Under the pieces are notes generated by a model. That model saw only the letters and a list, made by a program, of their open reading frames with translations, made no database searches and was not told where the DNA came from. From positions 1,254,475-1,318,474 of the forward strand of contig NZ_DF967972.1 of NCBI RefSeq assembly GCF_001050235.1: 64,000 bases of DNA. The letters are read 5' to 3'. The DNA is from Longilinea arvoryzae (lineage in GTDB: Bacteria; Chloroflexota; Anaerolineae; Anaerolineales; Anaerolineaceae). The translations under genes and the position numbers were made by a program. Positions 1 through 8,462 of the stretch are shown piece after piece; position 1 is the first letter of the stretch; every line of letters starts with the position of its first letter.

Positions 1-888
1 GGCAGCCATCTGGTCTTTCCGCGTCGGTGTCTGCCGATCGACCAGGTGGTCAGCTTTCTTCACCCGCGCGACGATCGCCCGGTGTTCGCCCTGCCCTGGG
101 AGGGCGTGACCCTGATCGGCACCACCGATGTTGACCACCGCGATGCGATGTCCACCGATCCGGCCATCAGCCCGGATGAGGTCGACTATCTGATGGAAGG
201 GCTGAATTTCATCTTTGATTCGCCCGGCCTGACCCCGCAGGACGCGGTTTCGACCTTCTCTGGAATCCGCTCGGTGCTGGACACCGGCCGGGATAACCCC
301 TCCAGGGAGTCGCGCGACGAGGTTTTGTGGAACGAGAACGGCCTGATTACCATCACTGGCGGCAAGTTGACCCTGTTCCGGCACATGGCCCAGGATACGC
401 TGCGCTTCGTGAGCAAACAGCTTCCGGATCGACCCCGGCCGGATGCCAGCGCACGTATGCTGGACGAAATGGATCAGGCGGCTTTCGACCTGGCCATGGA
501 AGTCCAGGGCGGCGGCCTGGACGAGGATGCCAAGCTGCGCCTGTTGGGACGTTTCGGTGTGCATTCCGCCGATTTGTTGCGCGCCGCGCAACCCGGCGAG
601 CTGACGCCCGTTGCGGGCACACCCACCCTGTGGGCCGAACTGCGCTGGGCAGTCCGCTCCGAACAGGTGGTGCACCTGGAGGATTTGCTGCTGCGCCGCA
701 CCCGGCTGGGACTGCTGCTGCCAGATGGTGGTGCTGAACTATTGCCGCGGGTGCGCGAGTTGTGCCTCGAAGAATTGGGCTGGGATGAAGGCCGCTGGCA
801 GGCCGAGCAAATTGCATACCACAACCTGTGCCAGCGCGCTTATTCGCTGCCGCAGGAGACCCGGGTCCCGATCGAGGCCATGGTATGA
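1..888 (+). CDS. glpD: Glycerol-3-phosphate dehydrogenase, FAD-dependent (C-terminal part)
   Basis: The first 295 visible residues are open from base 1, so the N-terminal FAD-binding part lies left of the window. The visible part has the GlpD-type stretch with TTDVDHRD, a GIRSVLD segment and ITGGKLTLFRHMA (the GGK-T motif before the C-terminal helical domain), followed by the DAO_C-like helical domain. The family oxidises sn-glycerol 3-phosphate to dihydroxyacetone phosphate at the membrane and passes electrons to quinone. Its TGA stop overlaps the ATG of the next gene (ATGA at 885-888), so the two are probably translationally coupled. The GTG at base 46 is internal and not the true start. 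Confidence 0.9.
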   Translation, partial: GSHLVFPRRCLPIDQVVSFLHPRDDRPVFALPWEGVTLIGTTDVDHRDAMSTDPAISPDEVDYLMEGLNFIFDSPGLTPQDAVSTFSGIRSVLDTGRDNPSRESRDEVLWNENGLITITGGKLTLFRHMAQDTLRFVSKQLPDRPRPDASARMLDEMDQAAFDLAMEVQGGGLDEDAKLRLLGRFGVHSADLLRAAQPGELTPVAGTPTLWAELRWAVRSEQVVHLEDLLLRRTRLGLLLPDGGAELLPRVRELCLEELGWDEGRWQAEQIAYHNLCQRAYSLPQETRVPIEAMV

Positions 889-2612
889 GCAAATCCGACT
901 TTACCCCGCATTGGATCGAACAGGCTCCGCCGCCACGTTCCTACCGTTCGCTGTTCAAATGGGGTGACCCAAACGGATTCAAGCATCCCAACCGCGGCAT
1001 GCTGGAGGTGTTGAAGGAGACATTCGGCCTGACGGACGCCGATTTCACGGCGCCGCAACACACCGGCATGGAAAATTTCGATGCTGCCGTCCCCGCAGCA
1101 CTGGAAGAGCGCCACCAGCAGGCCTTCGAAAACCTGCTGGGCGCCGAGAACGTGATCACCGGCGCCTACGAGCGCACGCGCGCCTCGTACGGCGCCGGCA
1201 TGATCGACGCGCTGCGCCTGCGCCAGCATATCGTCGAGAACCTGCCGGGGGCGGTGCTCACGCCGCGCAACCGGGCCGATGTGGAAGCCGCGATGAAGTA
1301 CTGCGACGAGCAGCGGATTCCGCTGTACGTGTACGGCGGCGGGTCGACGGTCACGCGCGGCATGGAAGCCGTGCGGGGCGGGGTGTGCCTCGACCTGAGC
1401 CGGCATCTCAACGGGGTGATTCACTTCAACGAGACCGACCAGACCATCACGGTGCAGGCCGGGATGTGGGGTCCGGAGCTGGAGCGAATTCTCAATCAGG
1501 CTCCGCAGACCCTGGGCGCGCACGAGCGCTACACCTGCGGGCACTTTCCGCAGTCGTTCATGCACAGCAGTGTGGGCGGCTGGGTGGTGACGCGCGGCGC
1601 CGGCCAGAACTCGACCTATTACGGCAAGATCGAGGATATGGTGATTGCGCAGGAGTACGTCACCCCGCGCGGCGTGCTGCAAACCGCGCCGCAGCCGCGC
1701 AGCGCCACCGGTCCGGATTTCGACCAGATCCTGATGGGCTCGGAGGGCTGTTTCGGCGTGCTGACCGCGGTCACACTGCGGGTGTGCAAGTACCAGCCCG
1801 AGAATACGCGGCGTTACAGTTACCTGTTCCGTAACTGGGAAGAGGCGCTGACAGCCGGGCGCGAGATCCTGCAGGGCGAGTTCGGGCTGCCCTCGGTGTT
1901 CCGTTTGTCCGATCCCGAAGAGACCGATGTGGCCATGCACATGTACCACATCCACGGCACGCCGGCCGACCGCGTGATGCGCGGGTTGGGTTATCAACCC
2001 ATGCAGCGCTGCATCTTGCTGGGCACCTGCGACGGCGACGCCGCTTATTCCCGCCTGGTGAACAACCGAATCGCCGCCATCGCTCGCCGGCACGGCGCCT
2101 TCACGTTGACCCCCTTCGGCGTGACCCGGAAATGGGAGAAGAGCCGCTTCACCGATCCTTACCTGCGCGAGGACCTGATGGACTTCGGCATCCTGATCGA
2201 TACCCTGGAGTGCGCCGTCACCTGGGAGCAGATGCCGGCCGTGCACGAACAGGTGCGCGCCATCGTCAAAGCCCGCCCGCAGACCATCTGCATGACGCAC
2301 CTTTCGCACGCCTACCCGCAGGGCGGCAACCTGTATTTCATTTTCATCGCGCGCATCAGCGAGATCGACGAGTATCTGAGGCTGCAGTACAGCATCCTGG
2401 AGGCGATGAAGACCGCCGGGGCGGCCATCAGCCATCACCACGGCATCGGCAAGCAGACCGGGCCGTGGCTGGAGGAGCAGATTGGTACGCCGTGCATGGA
2501 TGTGATCCGGGCGCTGAAGCAGCACTTCGACCCACACAACATCTGCAACCCCGGCGGGACGCTGGGGTTGGATATGAGCGAAGAGCAAAGGGAGAAACGC
2601 TGGGGTTTTTGA
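885..2612 (+). CDS. FAD-binding oxidase, alkyl-dihydroxyacetone-phosphate synthase-like
   Basis: 575 residues. The ATG at 885 is chosen because it overlaps the glpD stop; the frame is open further upstream, but that part is glpD in another frame. Residues about 120-300 form a FAD_binding_4 (PCMH-type) domain with the glycine-rich YGGGSTVTRG. The C-terminal cap carries a run of three histidines (residues 517-519, SHHHGIGKQ), matching the HHH motif of alkylglycerone-phosphate synthase (AGPS), which swaps the acyl chain of acyl-DHAP for a fatty alcohol in ether lipid synthesis. Coupling to GlpD, which makes DHAP, suggests a glycerolipid-related role. Other members of the family are D-lactate/glycolate oxidases, so the exact substrate is inference. 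Confidence 0.78.
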   Translation: MSKSDFTPHWIEQAPPPRSYRSLFKWGDPNGFKHPNRGMLEVLKETFGLTDADFTAPQHTGMENFDAAVPAALEERHQQAFENLLGAENVITGAYERTRASYGAGMIDALRLRQHIVENLPGAVLTPRNRADVEAAMKYCDEQRIPLYVYGGGSTVTRGMEAVRGGVCLDLSRHLNGVIHFNETDQTITVQAGMWGPELERILNQAPQTLGAHERYTCGHFPQSFMHSSVGGWVVTRGAGQNSTYYGKIEDMVIAQEYVTPRGVLQTAPQPRSATGPDFDQILMGSEGCFGVLTAVTLRVCKYQPENTRRYSYLFRNWEEALTAGREILQGEFGLPSVFRLSDPEETDVAMHMYHIHGTPADRVMRGLGYQPMQRCILLGTCDGDAAYSRLVNNRIAAIARRHGAFTLTPFGVTRKWEKSRFTDPYLREDLMDFGILIDTLECAVTWEQMPAVHEQVRAIVKARPQTICMTHLSHAYPQGGNLYFIFIARISEIDEYLRLQYSILEAMKTAGAAISHHHGIGKQTGPWLEEQIGTPCMDVIRALKQHFDPHNICNPGGTLGLDMSEEQREKRWGF

Positions 2613-2613
2613 T

Positions 2614-2636
2614 GGGTGCGGTCAGAAACCGCACCC
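2614..2636. other. Stem-loop between convergent genes
   Basis: A perfect 9-bp stem (GGGTGCGGT / ACCGCACCC) with a 5-nt loop starts one base after the stop codon of the AGPS-like gene. There is no T-run on either side, so it is a possible 3'-end stabiliser or weak terminator rather than a clear intrinsic terminator. Confidence 0.4.
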
Positions 2637-2667
2637 GTGTGCTTGCGTTGAATTCGGAGTGCAGGTT

Positions 2668-3174
2668 TCAGCCCTGGACTGGTTCGACCGGCAGCCAAAA
2701 CTCACAATAGGAATTTTCACTCTGCCCGTCGTTTCCCGGAAAATACACCTCCATTTCAGGGGCGTGGGCGTGAATATATCCCGAAGCCGGCAGCCACTCT
2801 TGAAAGGCGAACATTTCGGCTTCGACGATGGATTCGGGTACCTTGCCATGGCATTCGAAGACCGCCCACTGCGCCGCCGGCACACCGCGGACTTCCAACC
2901 CCGTCGGAATTTCCTGTGCCGGTTTTTCGATGGCGATCATATAGTAGAAATTCCTTTTCGTGGGATCTTCGTCCACGCACGAAATACCGAGCGGCGTTCC
3001 GCGCGTCTGCAACCCTGGCCTCTGCCGGCCCAGTTCAGCAAACTTCTTGAATAACCCATCTTCCCGGCATTTTTCCCAGAAGCGTCCGAATTGTTGGTTG
3101 TCTGGTCCGGTGATCCAGGTTTTCCAGCCCACAACTTCGAATGCTGGACGATCTACGATCCTGTACTTTACCAT
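2668..3174 (-). CDS. GyrI-like effector-binding domain protein
   Basis: 168 residues; the start is supported by an AAGGAGG ribosome site five bases upstream. The sequence matches the GyrI-like/SOUL-type small-molecule binding fold found as the C-terminal domain of AraC and MerR regulators: residues 1-20 VKYRIVDRPAFEVVGW, a central FYYMIA strand, and the late YIHAHAPEMEVYFP and FWLPVE strands. It has no DNA-binding domain. It lies downstream of an AraC regulator (3261-4127) carrying the same kind of domain, so the pair may sense related ligands. It could also act as a sequestering or inhibitory protein like GyrI/SbmC. The ligand is unknown. Confidence 0.75.
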   Translation of the reverse strand: MVKYRIVDRPAFEVVGWKTWITGPDNQQFGRFWEKCREDGLFKKFAELGRQRPGLQTRGTPLGISCVDEDPTKRNFYYMIAIEKPAQEIPTGLEVRGVPAAQWAVFECHGKVPESIVEAEMFAFQEWLPASGYIHAHAPEMEVYFPGNDGQSENSYCEFWLPVEPVQG

Positions 3175-3260
3175 AAGGCCTCCTTACCCCTGTGACTCAA
3201 GTTCGATTGGCAGGGATTGTACTCAGGAGCGCCTACCGGCGCTTGATCAAAATTGCGCGA

Positions 3261-4127
3261 TTATTTTGTCGTTACCGGCACAAGAATATTTAATACCGAA
3301 TCTTCACGGTCCGGCCCGGTAAATCGTTCATCATAAAATTCCAGGTCATAATTTCCAGCCAACCGGTACTGTGATTGCGGGAGCCATTCGCCGTAGATAT
3401 AGATATAGGTGGAGCGAATATGTTCCAGCGATCCTGGATGCTCGAAGCGTGCATAAAGACAGGGTTTTAGATCAGCGCTTGCAAAGCGCGGGGGCAGGTC
3501 GGCCAGGTTTTCCATTGCCACGCCAGCCAGGTAATCGAAATTGCGGTCGACCTGAAAATTATTCGGATAACGCCACAAACCATAAGCTTCCCGAAGGGAT
3601 CGTTGGTTTGGCAGTAAATGCCGCTGTTCCATCAAACTTCGCCACAAATCGACCAGTTCGAAATGAGCATTATCACCATGATAAGCCAACCCCGCCAATA
3701 GCAGATTGGACTGGTGGTCCAGGTGAGGTGTCTGGGTGATGATTGGATCAAGCAGCACCGGGACGATCATCGCCCGCGATGTCAGGTGCAGGAAAATCAG
3801 CCGGCGGCGCAACTCGCCCGGTGTCACCCCAAAATGCTTCTTGAATGATCGGGTGAAAGATTCGTGCGAACCAAATTGATAAGCCACCGCGACATCCAGA
3901 ATCGAGCGGTTTGAATCCACAATCTCGCGCGCGGCTTCGCTCAGACGGCGTTTTTTCAGGTAACTGCCCGGCGTTTCACCCGTTAGAATGCGAAACAGAC
4001 GAACGAAATGATAGAGGGAATAATTCGCCACCTGACCAGCGATGGCAGTGACCGTGATGGGCTCTTTGAGATTCGCTTCAATGAAGTCAATCGATTTCGA
4101 AAAAGTGGCATAACAATCTGAAACCAT
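3261..4127 (-). CDS. AraC family transcriptional regulator with GyrI-like effector domain
   Basis: 288 residues; the ATG is preceded by GGAG with a 5-nt gap. Residues about 8-110 form the double helix-turn-helix of AraC/XylS proteins: VTAIAGQVANYSLYHFVRLF in the first, and the family signature region with LDVAVAYQFGSHESFTRSFK and FGVTPGELRRR in the second. The C-terminal half (about residues 125-288) resembles a GyrI-like effector-binding domain, ending in EFYDERF and LNILVPV strands. This is the Rob/SoxS-like layout with an N-terminal HTH and C-terminal ligand domain, typical of regulators of transport or detoxification. The ABC exporter at 4441, divergently transcribed 313 bp away, is a plausible target (inference). 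Confidence 0.85.
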   Translation of the reverse strand: MVSDCYATFSKSIDFIEANLKEPITVTAIAGQVANYSLYHFVRLFRILTGETPGSYLKKRRLSEAAREIVDSNRSILDVAVAYQFGSHESFTRSFKKHFGVTPGELRRRLIFLHLTSRAMIVPVLLDPIITQTPHLDHQSNLLLAGLAYHGDNAHFELVDLWRSLMEQRHLLPNQRSLREAYGLWRYPNNFQVDRNFDYLAGVAMENLADLPPRFASADLKPCLYARFEHPGSLEHIRSTYIYIYGEWLPQSQYRLAGNYDLEFYDERFTGPDREDSVLNILVPVTTK

Positions 4128-4440
4128 GCTTCTCCGGAAATACCAGCGCTGAGATCAGATGGATGATGATGAAGAATAGCATTTTGAACAATTTCCGTCA
4201 ATGATCTTCCTGATCAGCCAGAATATCCGGCTGGGATTGGATTGAAGAGAGAAGAAAGAAACTGGGCGTCAGAGAACGTGGAGAAAATGAGGAAGGCGGA
4301 AATTTTCTTCCTTCTTTTCTCTTGAACAGGCTGTGTCCTCTCTGAATTCTCGGCGTTGTTTGCGACAACCTTTTTTAACCTCCGGGACATTGCCCCAAAG
4401 GGTGAGATAATCACTGTAATCATTTTGACGAGGAATTGTG
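4128..4440. promoter_or_regulatory. Divergent intergenic region between araC-type gene and ABC exporter
   Basis: 313 bp, clearly more AT-rich than the flanking genes. It must hold promoters for both directions. A GATAAT box at 4406-4411 could be the -10 of the exporter, but I see no convincing -35. The ribosome site GAGGA at 4430-4434 favours the ATG at 4441. I see no gene: the open minus-strand frame at 4214-4423 shows no recognisable protein. Confidence 0.35.
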
Positions 4441-6366
4441 ATGCACCTTCATCTTGGTCTGCACGGGCTGGCCAATTCGCCCGATGAGAAACCCAAAATA
4501 ACCTGGCCGCTGCTCAAACGCGTGCTGCACTACGCGCGGCCGTACCGCGGGTTGATCCTGGGCATGCTGGTGCTGATTCTGACCAGCACCGGCCTCTCGC
4601 TGCTGACGCCGCTCATCCTGCGCGACCTGATCGATAAAACCATCCCGGCCCGGAACACGCAGCGGCTGGTCTGGCTGGCGCTGGGACTGCTGCTCATCCC
4701 ATCGCTGAACGGTTTCATCAACGTGGTCCAGCGCCGCCTGAGCGCGCGCGTGGGCGAGGGCGTGATCTACGACCTGCGCCTGGCGCTGTACGCCAACCTG
4801 CAGCGCATGTCGCTGCGCTTTTTCACCAACACCAAGACCGGTGAGCTGATGAGCCGGCTGAACAATGACGTGGTCGGCGCGCAGAACGCCATCAGCAGCA
4901 CCATCGTGAACATCGTCACCCAGTTCGTGCAGGCAGCGGCCGTGCTGGGCATGATGCTGACGTTGGAATGGCGCCTGACGCTGATCAGCGTGGTCATCCT
5001 GCCGCTGTTTTTGATCGCGGCGCGCATGCTGGGCAACCGCCTGCGCGACATGGCCCGCGCCCAGATGGAGTCCAACGCCCGCATGAACGCCATGATGAGC
5101 GAGACGCTCAACATCGGCGGCGCGCTGCTGGTCAAATTATTCGGGCGCCAGCAGGTGGAGGTCGATCGCTTCAGCCAGCGGGCCGCGCAGGTGCGCGAAC
5201 TGGGCGTTCAGCGCGCCTTCGGCGGATCGATCTTCTTTGCCATCATTGGCCTGATCAGCGCGGTCGGCACCGCCATGGTTTACGGCCTGGGCGGCTATTT
5301 CGTCATTCAGGGCGCTTTCACCGTGGGCACGATCGTGGCTTTCGGGGCCTACCTGGGCAGTCTGTACGGCGCGCTGCAGGGACTTTCGAACGCGCCGGTG
5401 GAGTTCGCCACTTCGATGGTCAGCTTCGAACGCGTGTTCGAGGTGATCGATCTGCCGGTCGAGCTGCCTGAAAAGCCGGATGCGGTTCCGCTGACGAACG
5501 TCCGCGAGGGGATCGAGTTCAAGAATGTATCCTTCCATTACGAAAGCGGCGACGAGAATTTACTGAGCGACGTGCACCGCTACGGCAGCATCGAAAACGT
5601 CAGCGCGGTGCTTTCCGGCGAAGCCGCCGGCGGCGAGGACGAAGAAGCCGCCCCGAAAACTCAGGCGCGCGGGATCGCCTTGGAGGACATCAGTTTTCAG
5701 GCCCGGGCCGGGCACCTGGTGGCGCTGGTCGGTCCCAGCGGCGCCGGAAAAACCACGCTCACTTACCTCATCCCACGCCTGTATGACCCCAGCTCCGGCG
5801 CCATTTATATCGATGGGTACGACCTGCGACGTTTGACGCTGCAATCGCTTTCCAGTCAGATCGGTATGGTCACGCAGGAGACCTACCTGTTCCACGATAC
5901 CATCCGCACCAACCTGCAATATGCCAAACTGGACGCCACCCAGGCGGAATTGGAAGCGGCCTGCCGGGTGGCAAACATTCACAACTTCATCCAGGCGCTG
6001 CCGGATGGGTACGATACCATCGTCGGCGAGCGCGGTTACCGCCTGAGCGGCGGCGAAAAGCAGCGCATCGCCCTGGCGCGGGTGATTCTCAAGGACCCGC
6101 GCATTTTGGTGCTGGATGAGGCCACCAGCAGCCTGGACAGCGAATCGGAGGCTCTGATTCAAGACGCGCTGGCCAAAGTGATGGCCCAACGCACCAGTAT
6201 CGTCATCGCCCACCGTCTGAGCACCATCCTGGCAGCGGATTTGATTTTGGTACTGGATCGCGGCCGGATCGTGGAGAGCGGCACGCACAAAGACCTGCTG
6301 GCGCGCGAAGGAATATACGCTCACCTTTACCGGACGCAATTTCGTAGTCAAGATAAAGTAATTTGA
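4441..6366 (+). CDS. ABC transporter, fused permease and ATPase (exporter half)
   Basis: 641 residues. A GTG lies just before this ATG, but GAGGA at 4430-4434 gives 6-nt spacing to the ATG. Residues about 25-330 form the six-helix type IV exporter domain; residues about 355-641 form the nucleotide-binding domain with Walker A GPSGAGKT (about 431-438), signature LSGGEKQR, Walker B ILVLDEATS and the switch histidine IVIAHRLST. Such half-transporters dimerise and export lipids, drugs or peptides. Odd: about 40 extra residues, acidic and Gly/Ala-rich (about 371-410), are inserted between the A-loop strand FKNVSFHY and the strand IALEDISF, where the family normally has only a short turn. The substrate cannot be read from the sequence. 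Confidence 0.92.
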   Translation: MHLHLGLHGLANSPDEKPKITWPLLKRVLHYARPYRGLILGMLVLILTSTGLSLLTPLILRDLIDKTIPARNTQRLVWLALGLLLIPSLNGFINVVQRRLSARVGEGVIYDLRLALYANLQRMSLRFFTNTKTGELMSRLNNDVVGAQNAISSTIVNIVTQFVQAAAVLGMMLTLEWRLTLISVVILPLFLIAARMLGNRLRDMARAQMESNARMNAMMSETLNIGGALLVKLFGRQQVEVDRFSQRAAQVRELGVQRAFGGSIFFAIIGLISAVGTAMVYGLGGYFVIQGAFTVGTIVAFGAYLGSLYGALQGLSNAPVEFATSMVSFERVFEVIDLPVELPEKPDAVPLTNVREGIEFKNVSFHYESGDENLLSDVHRYGSIENVSAVLSGEAAGGEDEEAAPKTQARGIALEDISFQARAGHLVALVGPSGAGKTTLTYLIPRLYDPSSGAIYIDGYDLRRLTLQSLSSQIGMVTQETYLFHDTIRTNLQYAKLDATQAELEAACRVANIHNFIQALPDGYDTIVGERGYRLSGGEKQRIALARVILKDPRILVLDEATSSLDSESEALIQDALAKVMAQRTSIVIAHRLSTILAADLILVLDRGRIVESGTHKDLLAREGIYAHLYRTQFRSQDKVI

Positions 6367-6457
6367 AATGTAAATAAAATGATACCCGATGTAAGTCTGA
6401 TTCATGAATTGTTATAAACTCATCATCCTTTTGACATAAATTTCCGTCCTCCAACCC

Positions 6458-6487
6458 TTGACAGTTGGTTCTGTATTAGTGTATTAT
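6458..6487 (+). promoter_or_regulatory. Promoter of the YtrA-type ABC operon
   Basis: A consensus -35 TTGACA (6458-6463) is followed after 18 bp by TATTAT (6482-6487). The -10 lies inside a perfect palindrome (6471-6508), so a protein bound there would block this promoter. The start codon of the first gene is at 6519. Confidence 0.7.
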
Positions 6488-6508
6488 ATATATAATACAC
6501 TAATACAG
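6471..6508. promoter_or_regulatory. 38-bp perfect palindromic operator
   Basis: Two 19-base arms (CTGTATTAGTGTATTATAT and its exact reverse complement) with no spacer. It covers the -10 box and likely transcription start of the operon whose first gene encodes a GntR regulator, so autorepression is the simplest reading. YtrA-subfamily regulators are known to bind long palindromes in front of their own operons. Confidence 0.75.
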
Positions 6509-6518
6509 GTTACCTATT

Positions 6519-6875
6519 ATGAAATTTAATCCAGCCATACCCATTTATCTGCAAATCATGGATAGTCTCGAAAAGGATATCGTGACCGGGACGCTCCATC
6601 GAGGAGAAAGAATCGATTCGGTGCGGGCGTTAGCGGATAAGTTTGGGGTCAATCTCAATACCATGCAGCGTGCTTGTTCCGAATTGGAACGGCAAGGCAT
6701 CCTCGTCACACAACGCGGAATCGGCAGGTTCGTAACAGAAGACGACGCGGTCATCTCGTCCTTGAAAAAAGCCATGACCCGCCAGATCGTGGAAGAGTTC
6801 AAGAATGGAATGAAAAGCATTGGTCACAGCAACAGTGACATTGTCAAGATCATTAGTGAGGCGTTAAAAGAATGA
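6519..6875 (+). CDS. GntR family transcriptional regulator, YtrA subfamily
   Basis: 118 residues, the short length typical of YtrA-type regulators: an N-terminal winged helix (residues about 5-70, with FNPAIPIYLQIMDSLEKDI, RGERIDSVRALADKFGVN and a QRGIGRFVTED wing) and only a short helical tail for dimerisation. The next gene, an ABC ATPase, begins inside its stop codon (ATGA at 6872-6875). It most likely represses its own operon by binding the 38-bp palindrome at 6471-6508 that overlaps the promoter. The inducer is unknown; relatives in Bacillus respond to cell-envelope antibiotics or are linked to membrane stress. Confidence 0.88.
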   Translation: MKFNPAIPIYLQIMDSLEKDIVTGTLHRGERIDSVRALADKFGVNLNTMQRACSELERQGILVTQRGIGRFVTEDDAVISSLKKAMTRQIVEEFKNGMKSIGHSNSDIVKIISEALKE

Positions 6876-7573
6876 ATGCAATCCTTGTTACCCATCATCT
6901 CAGCAAGAGATTTGGCCAAAAACTGGCTTTGGACAATATCGGCTTTGAAATCGCGCCAGGCCGGGTCGTAGGGTTGTTGGGCCCCAACGGTGCGGGAAAA
7001 ACAACCCTCATGAAAACCCTCATGCAGATTTATTCTCCTGACGCCGGCGGCATTACCTGGTTCGGAAAACCGCTGGATTACCATGCCAGGCAAGGCATTG
7101 CCTATATGCCCGATCAGAACCACCTCTTTACATGGATGCGCGTTCGGGATGCCATCCATTACTATCAGGATATGTTCGCCGATTTCGATATCTCGCGGGC
7201 AAAAGAATTGTGCCGGTTCCTGCGGTTGAACGAAAACGACCCGATTCAAACGTTATCCAAAGGCACCATTGAATGCGCGCTCATCATGCTGACATTTGCC
7301 CGCCATGCTCGCCTCTATCTGTTGGATGAACCCATCGGAGGTATGGACCCTCTTGCCCGGCAAAGAATTCTCAAGACCATCCTGTCAGGCATCCATGAGG
7401 ACAGCGCAGTGCTTCTTTCGACTCACCTCGTCAAAGACGTGGAGACGGTATTGGATGACATCTACTTCTTGAATGAGGGGCGATTGATCCTGGCCGATCC
7501 GGCTGAAAAAATCCGCGCAGAACGCGGAATGTCCATCGAGGAATTGTATTTGGAGATGTTCGAAAATGCTTAA
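6872..7573 (+). CDS. ABC transporter ATP-binding protein (YtrB-like)
   Basis: 233 residues, a single nucleotide-binding domain: Walker A GPNGAGKTT (about 37-45), Walker B YLLDEPIGGMDP and switch histidine LSTHL. The signature loop reads TLSKGTIECALIM instead of the usual LSGGQ with Q/R-R, keeping only L-S-x-G. Its start overlaps the GntR regulator stop and its stop overlaps the next membrane gene start, so the three form one operon. It would pair with the membrane protein at 7566-8291. The substrate is unknown. Confidence 0.88.
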   Translation: MNAILVTHHLSKRFGQKLALDNIGFEIAPGRVVGLLGPNGAGKTTLMKTLMQIYSPDAGGITWFGKPLDYHARQGIAYMPDQNHLFTWMRVRDAIHYYQDMFADFDISRAKELCRFLRLNENDPIQTLSKGTIECALIMLTFARHARLYLLDEPIGGMDPLARQRILKTILSGIHEDSAVLLSTHLVKDVETVLDDIYFLNEGRLILADPAEKIRAERGMSIEELYLEMFENA

Positions 7574-8291
7574 ATTGATCAAATGGAATTCGATTGATTT
7601 CGGTCGAAAATACCTTTGGCTGTTCATTGGTATGGCGGCGAGTCTATTACTGGCAGTCTTGCCTGAAAACAGCAAAGGATCCATCAACGGAACCATGGCC
7701 CTATTGTCGGCTGTATTGGGGATCGTTTTGTTTCAAGCCGGGATCGCGATCGCAATGACCTACTGTTTCCGTTGGCTGGAGAAGGATAGCAGCCTGCTCG
7801 AGCTTTCCTTGCCGGCATCTGCCTGGCAAACCTTATTGGGTAAGCTGGTGGTTTCTCTGGCCGTCAATGGGCTTTCATGTCTTTTCATGCTCCAATTATT
7901 CCTGTTCATCGGAAAATATTCAGGCGGCTCGATCCAACTGCTCAATTTGGATAATTTGAGGGGAATTCCAGGCCTTTTATTGTTCTTCATGACAATCGAT
8001 TGCACGGTTCTGTTCTCTTTTCTGGTGACGAAAAGCCTTCGCCTGAAGCGCGGCGTTGCATCGACGGTTACCTGCCTGCTGAGCCTGATCATTCTTGGCG
8101 CCATAATTGCAGTGATGATCTCGCTGATGACCGCTGCCGGCGTCCTTACCCTTCCAACGTTCAGCAGCCAGGGGGTTCTGAAAATTGGGGGTACGCTGGA
8201 AATTCTCTCCACGACAATTCCCCTCTGCGTCCTCCTGTCCACCATCGTTCTGGAATATATCGCCAGTGGATTATTGCTCAACAGGCGGTAA
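7566..8291 (+). CDS. ABC-2 type membrane protein of the YtrA operon
   Basis: 241 residues, almost entirely hydrophobic, with about six membrane segments (e.g. WLFIGMAASLLLAVLP, MALLSAVLGIVLFQAGIAIAM, GLLLFFMTIDCTVLFSFLV, the LLSLIILGAIIAVMISLM region and a final LSTIVLEYIASGLLL). The sequence LELSLPASAWQTLLGKLVVS resembles the loop of ABC-2 permeases of this operon type. The gene overlaps the ATPase by 8 bp. It is probably the membrane half of the transporter controlled by the GntR protein. Export of a peptide or antibiotic is the usual guess for this family, but no sequence feature fixes the substrate. Confidence 0.75.
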   Translation: MLKLIKWNSIDFGRKYLWLFIGMAASLLLAVLPENSKGSINGTMALLSAVLGIVLFQAGIAIAMTYCFRWLEKDSSLLELSLPASAWQTLLGKLVVSLAVNGLSCLFMLQLFLFIGKYSGGSIQLLNLDNLRGIPGLLLFFMTIDCTVLFSFLVTKSLRLKRGVASTVTCLLSLIILGAIIAVMISLMTAAGVLTLPTFSSQGVLKIGGTLEILSTTIPLCVLLSTIVLEYIASGLLLNRR

Positions 8292-8462
8292 GTAGCTCAG
8301 CTCATTGCTGAGACCTCAAAAATTGATCGCGCCAGCCAGATGGATCATCGCGTCTGGAGAGACTGTCTGGCTGGGCGCCTGCCCAGGCATCCGGAAGAAT
8401 ACCGGAGGGCGAAGCTTTGCATTTTGCTGAAATCGAAATACCAGGAGAAAAGAGTTAATAGC

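Noticed and set aside
840..2588. Minus-strand open frame of 582 codons
   Set aside because: Antisense to the AGPS-like gene, which carries the FAD and HHH motifs.
4355..4378. GTTGT...ACAAC hairpin followed by T's, considered as a terminator
   Set aside because: Five-base stem only, and no plus-strand gene upstream would need it.
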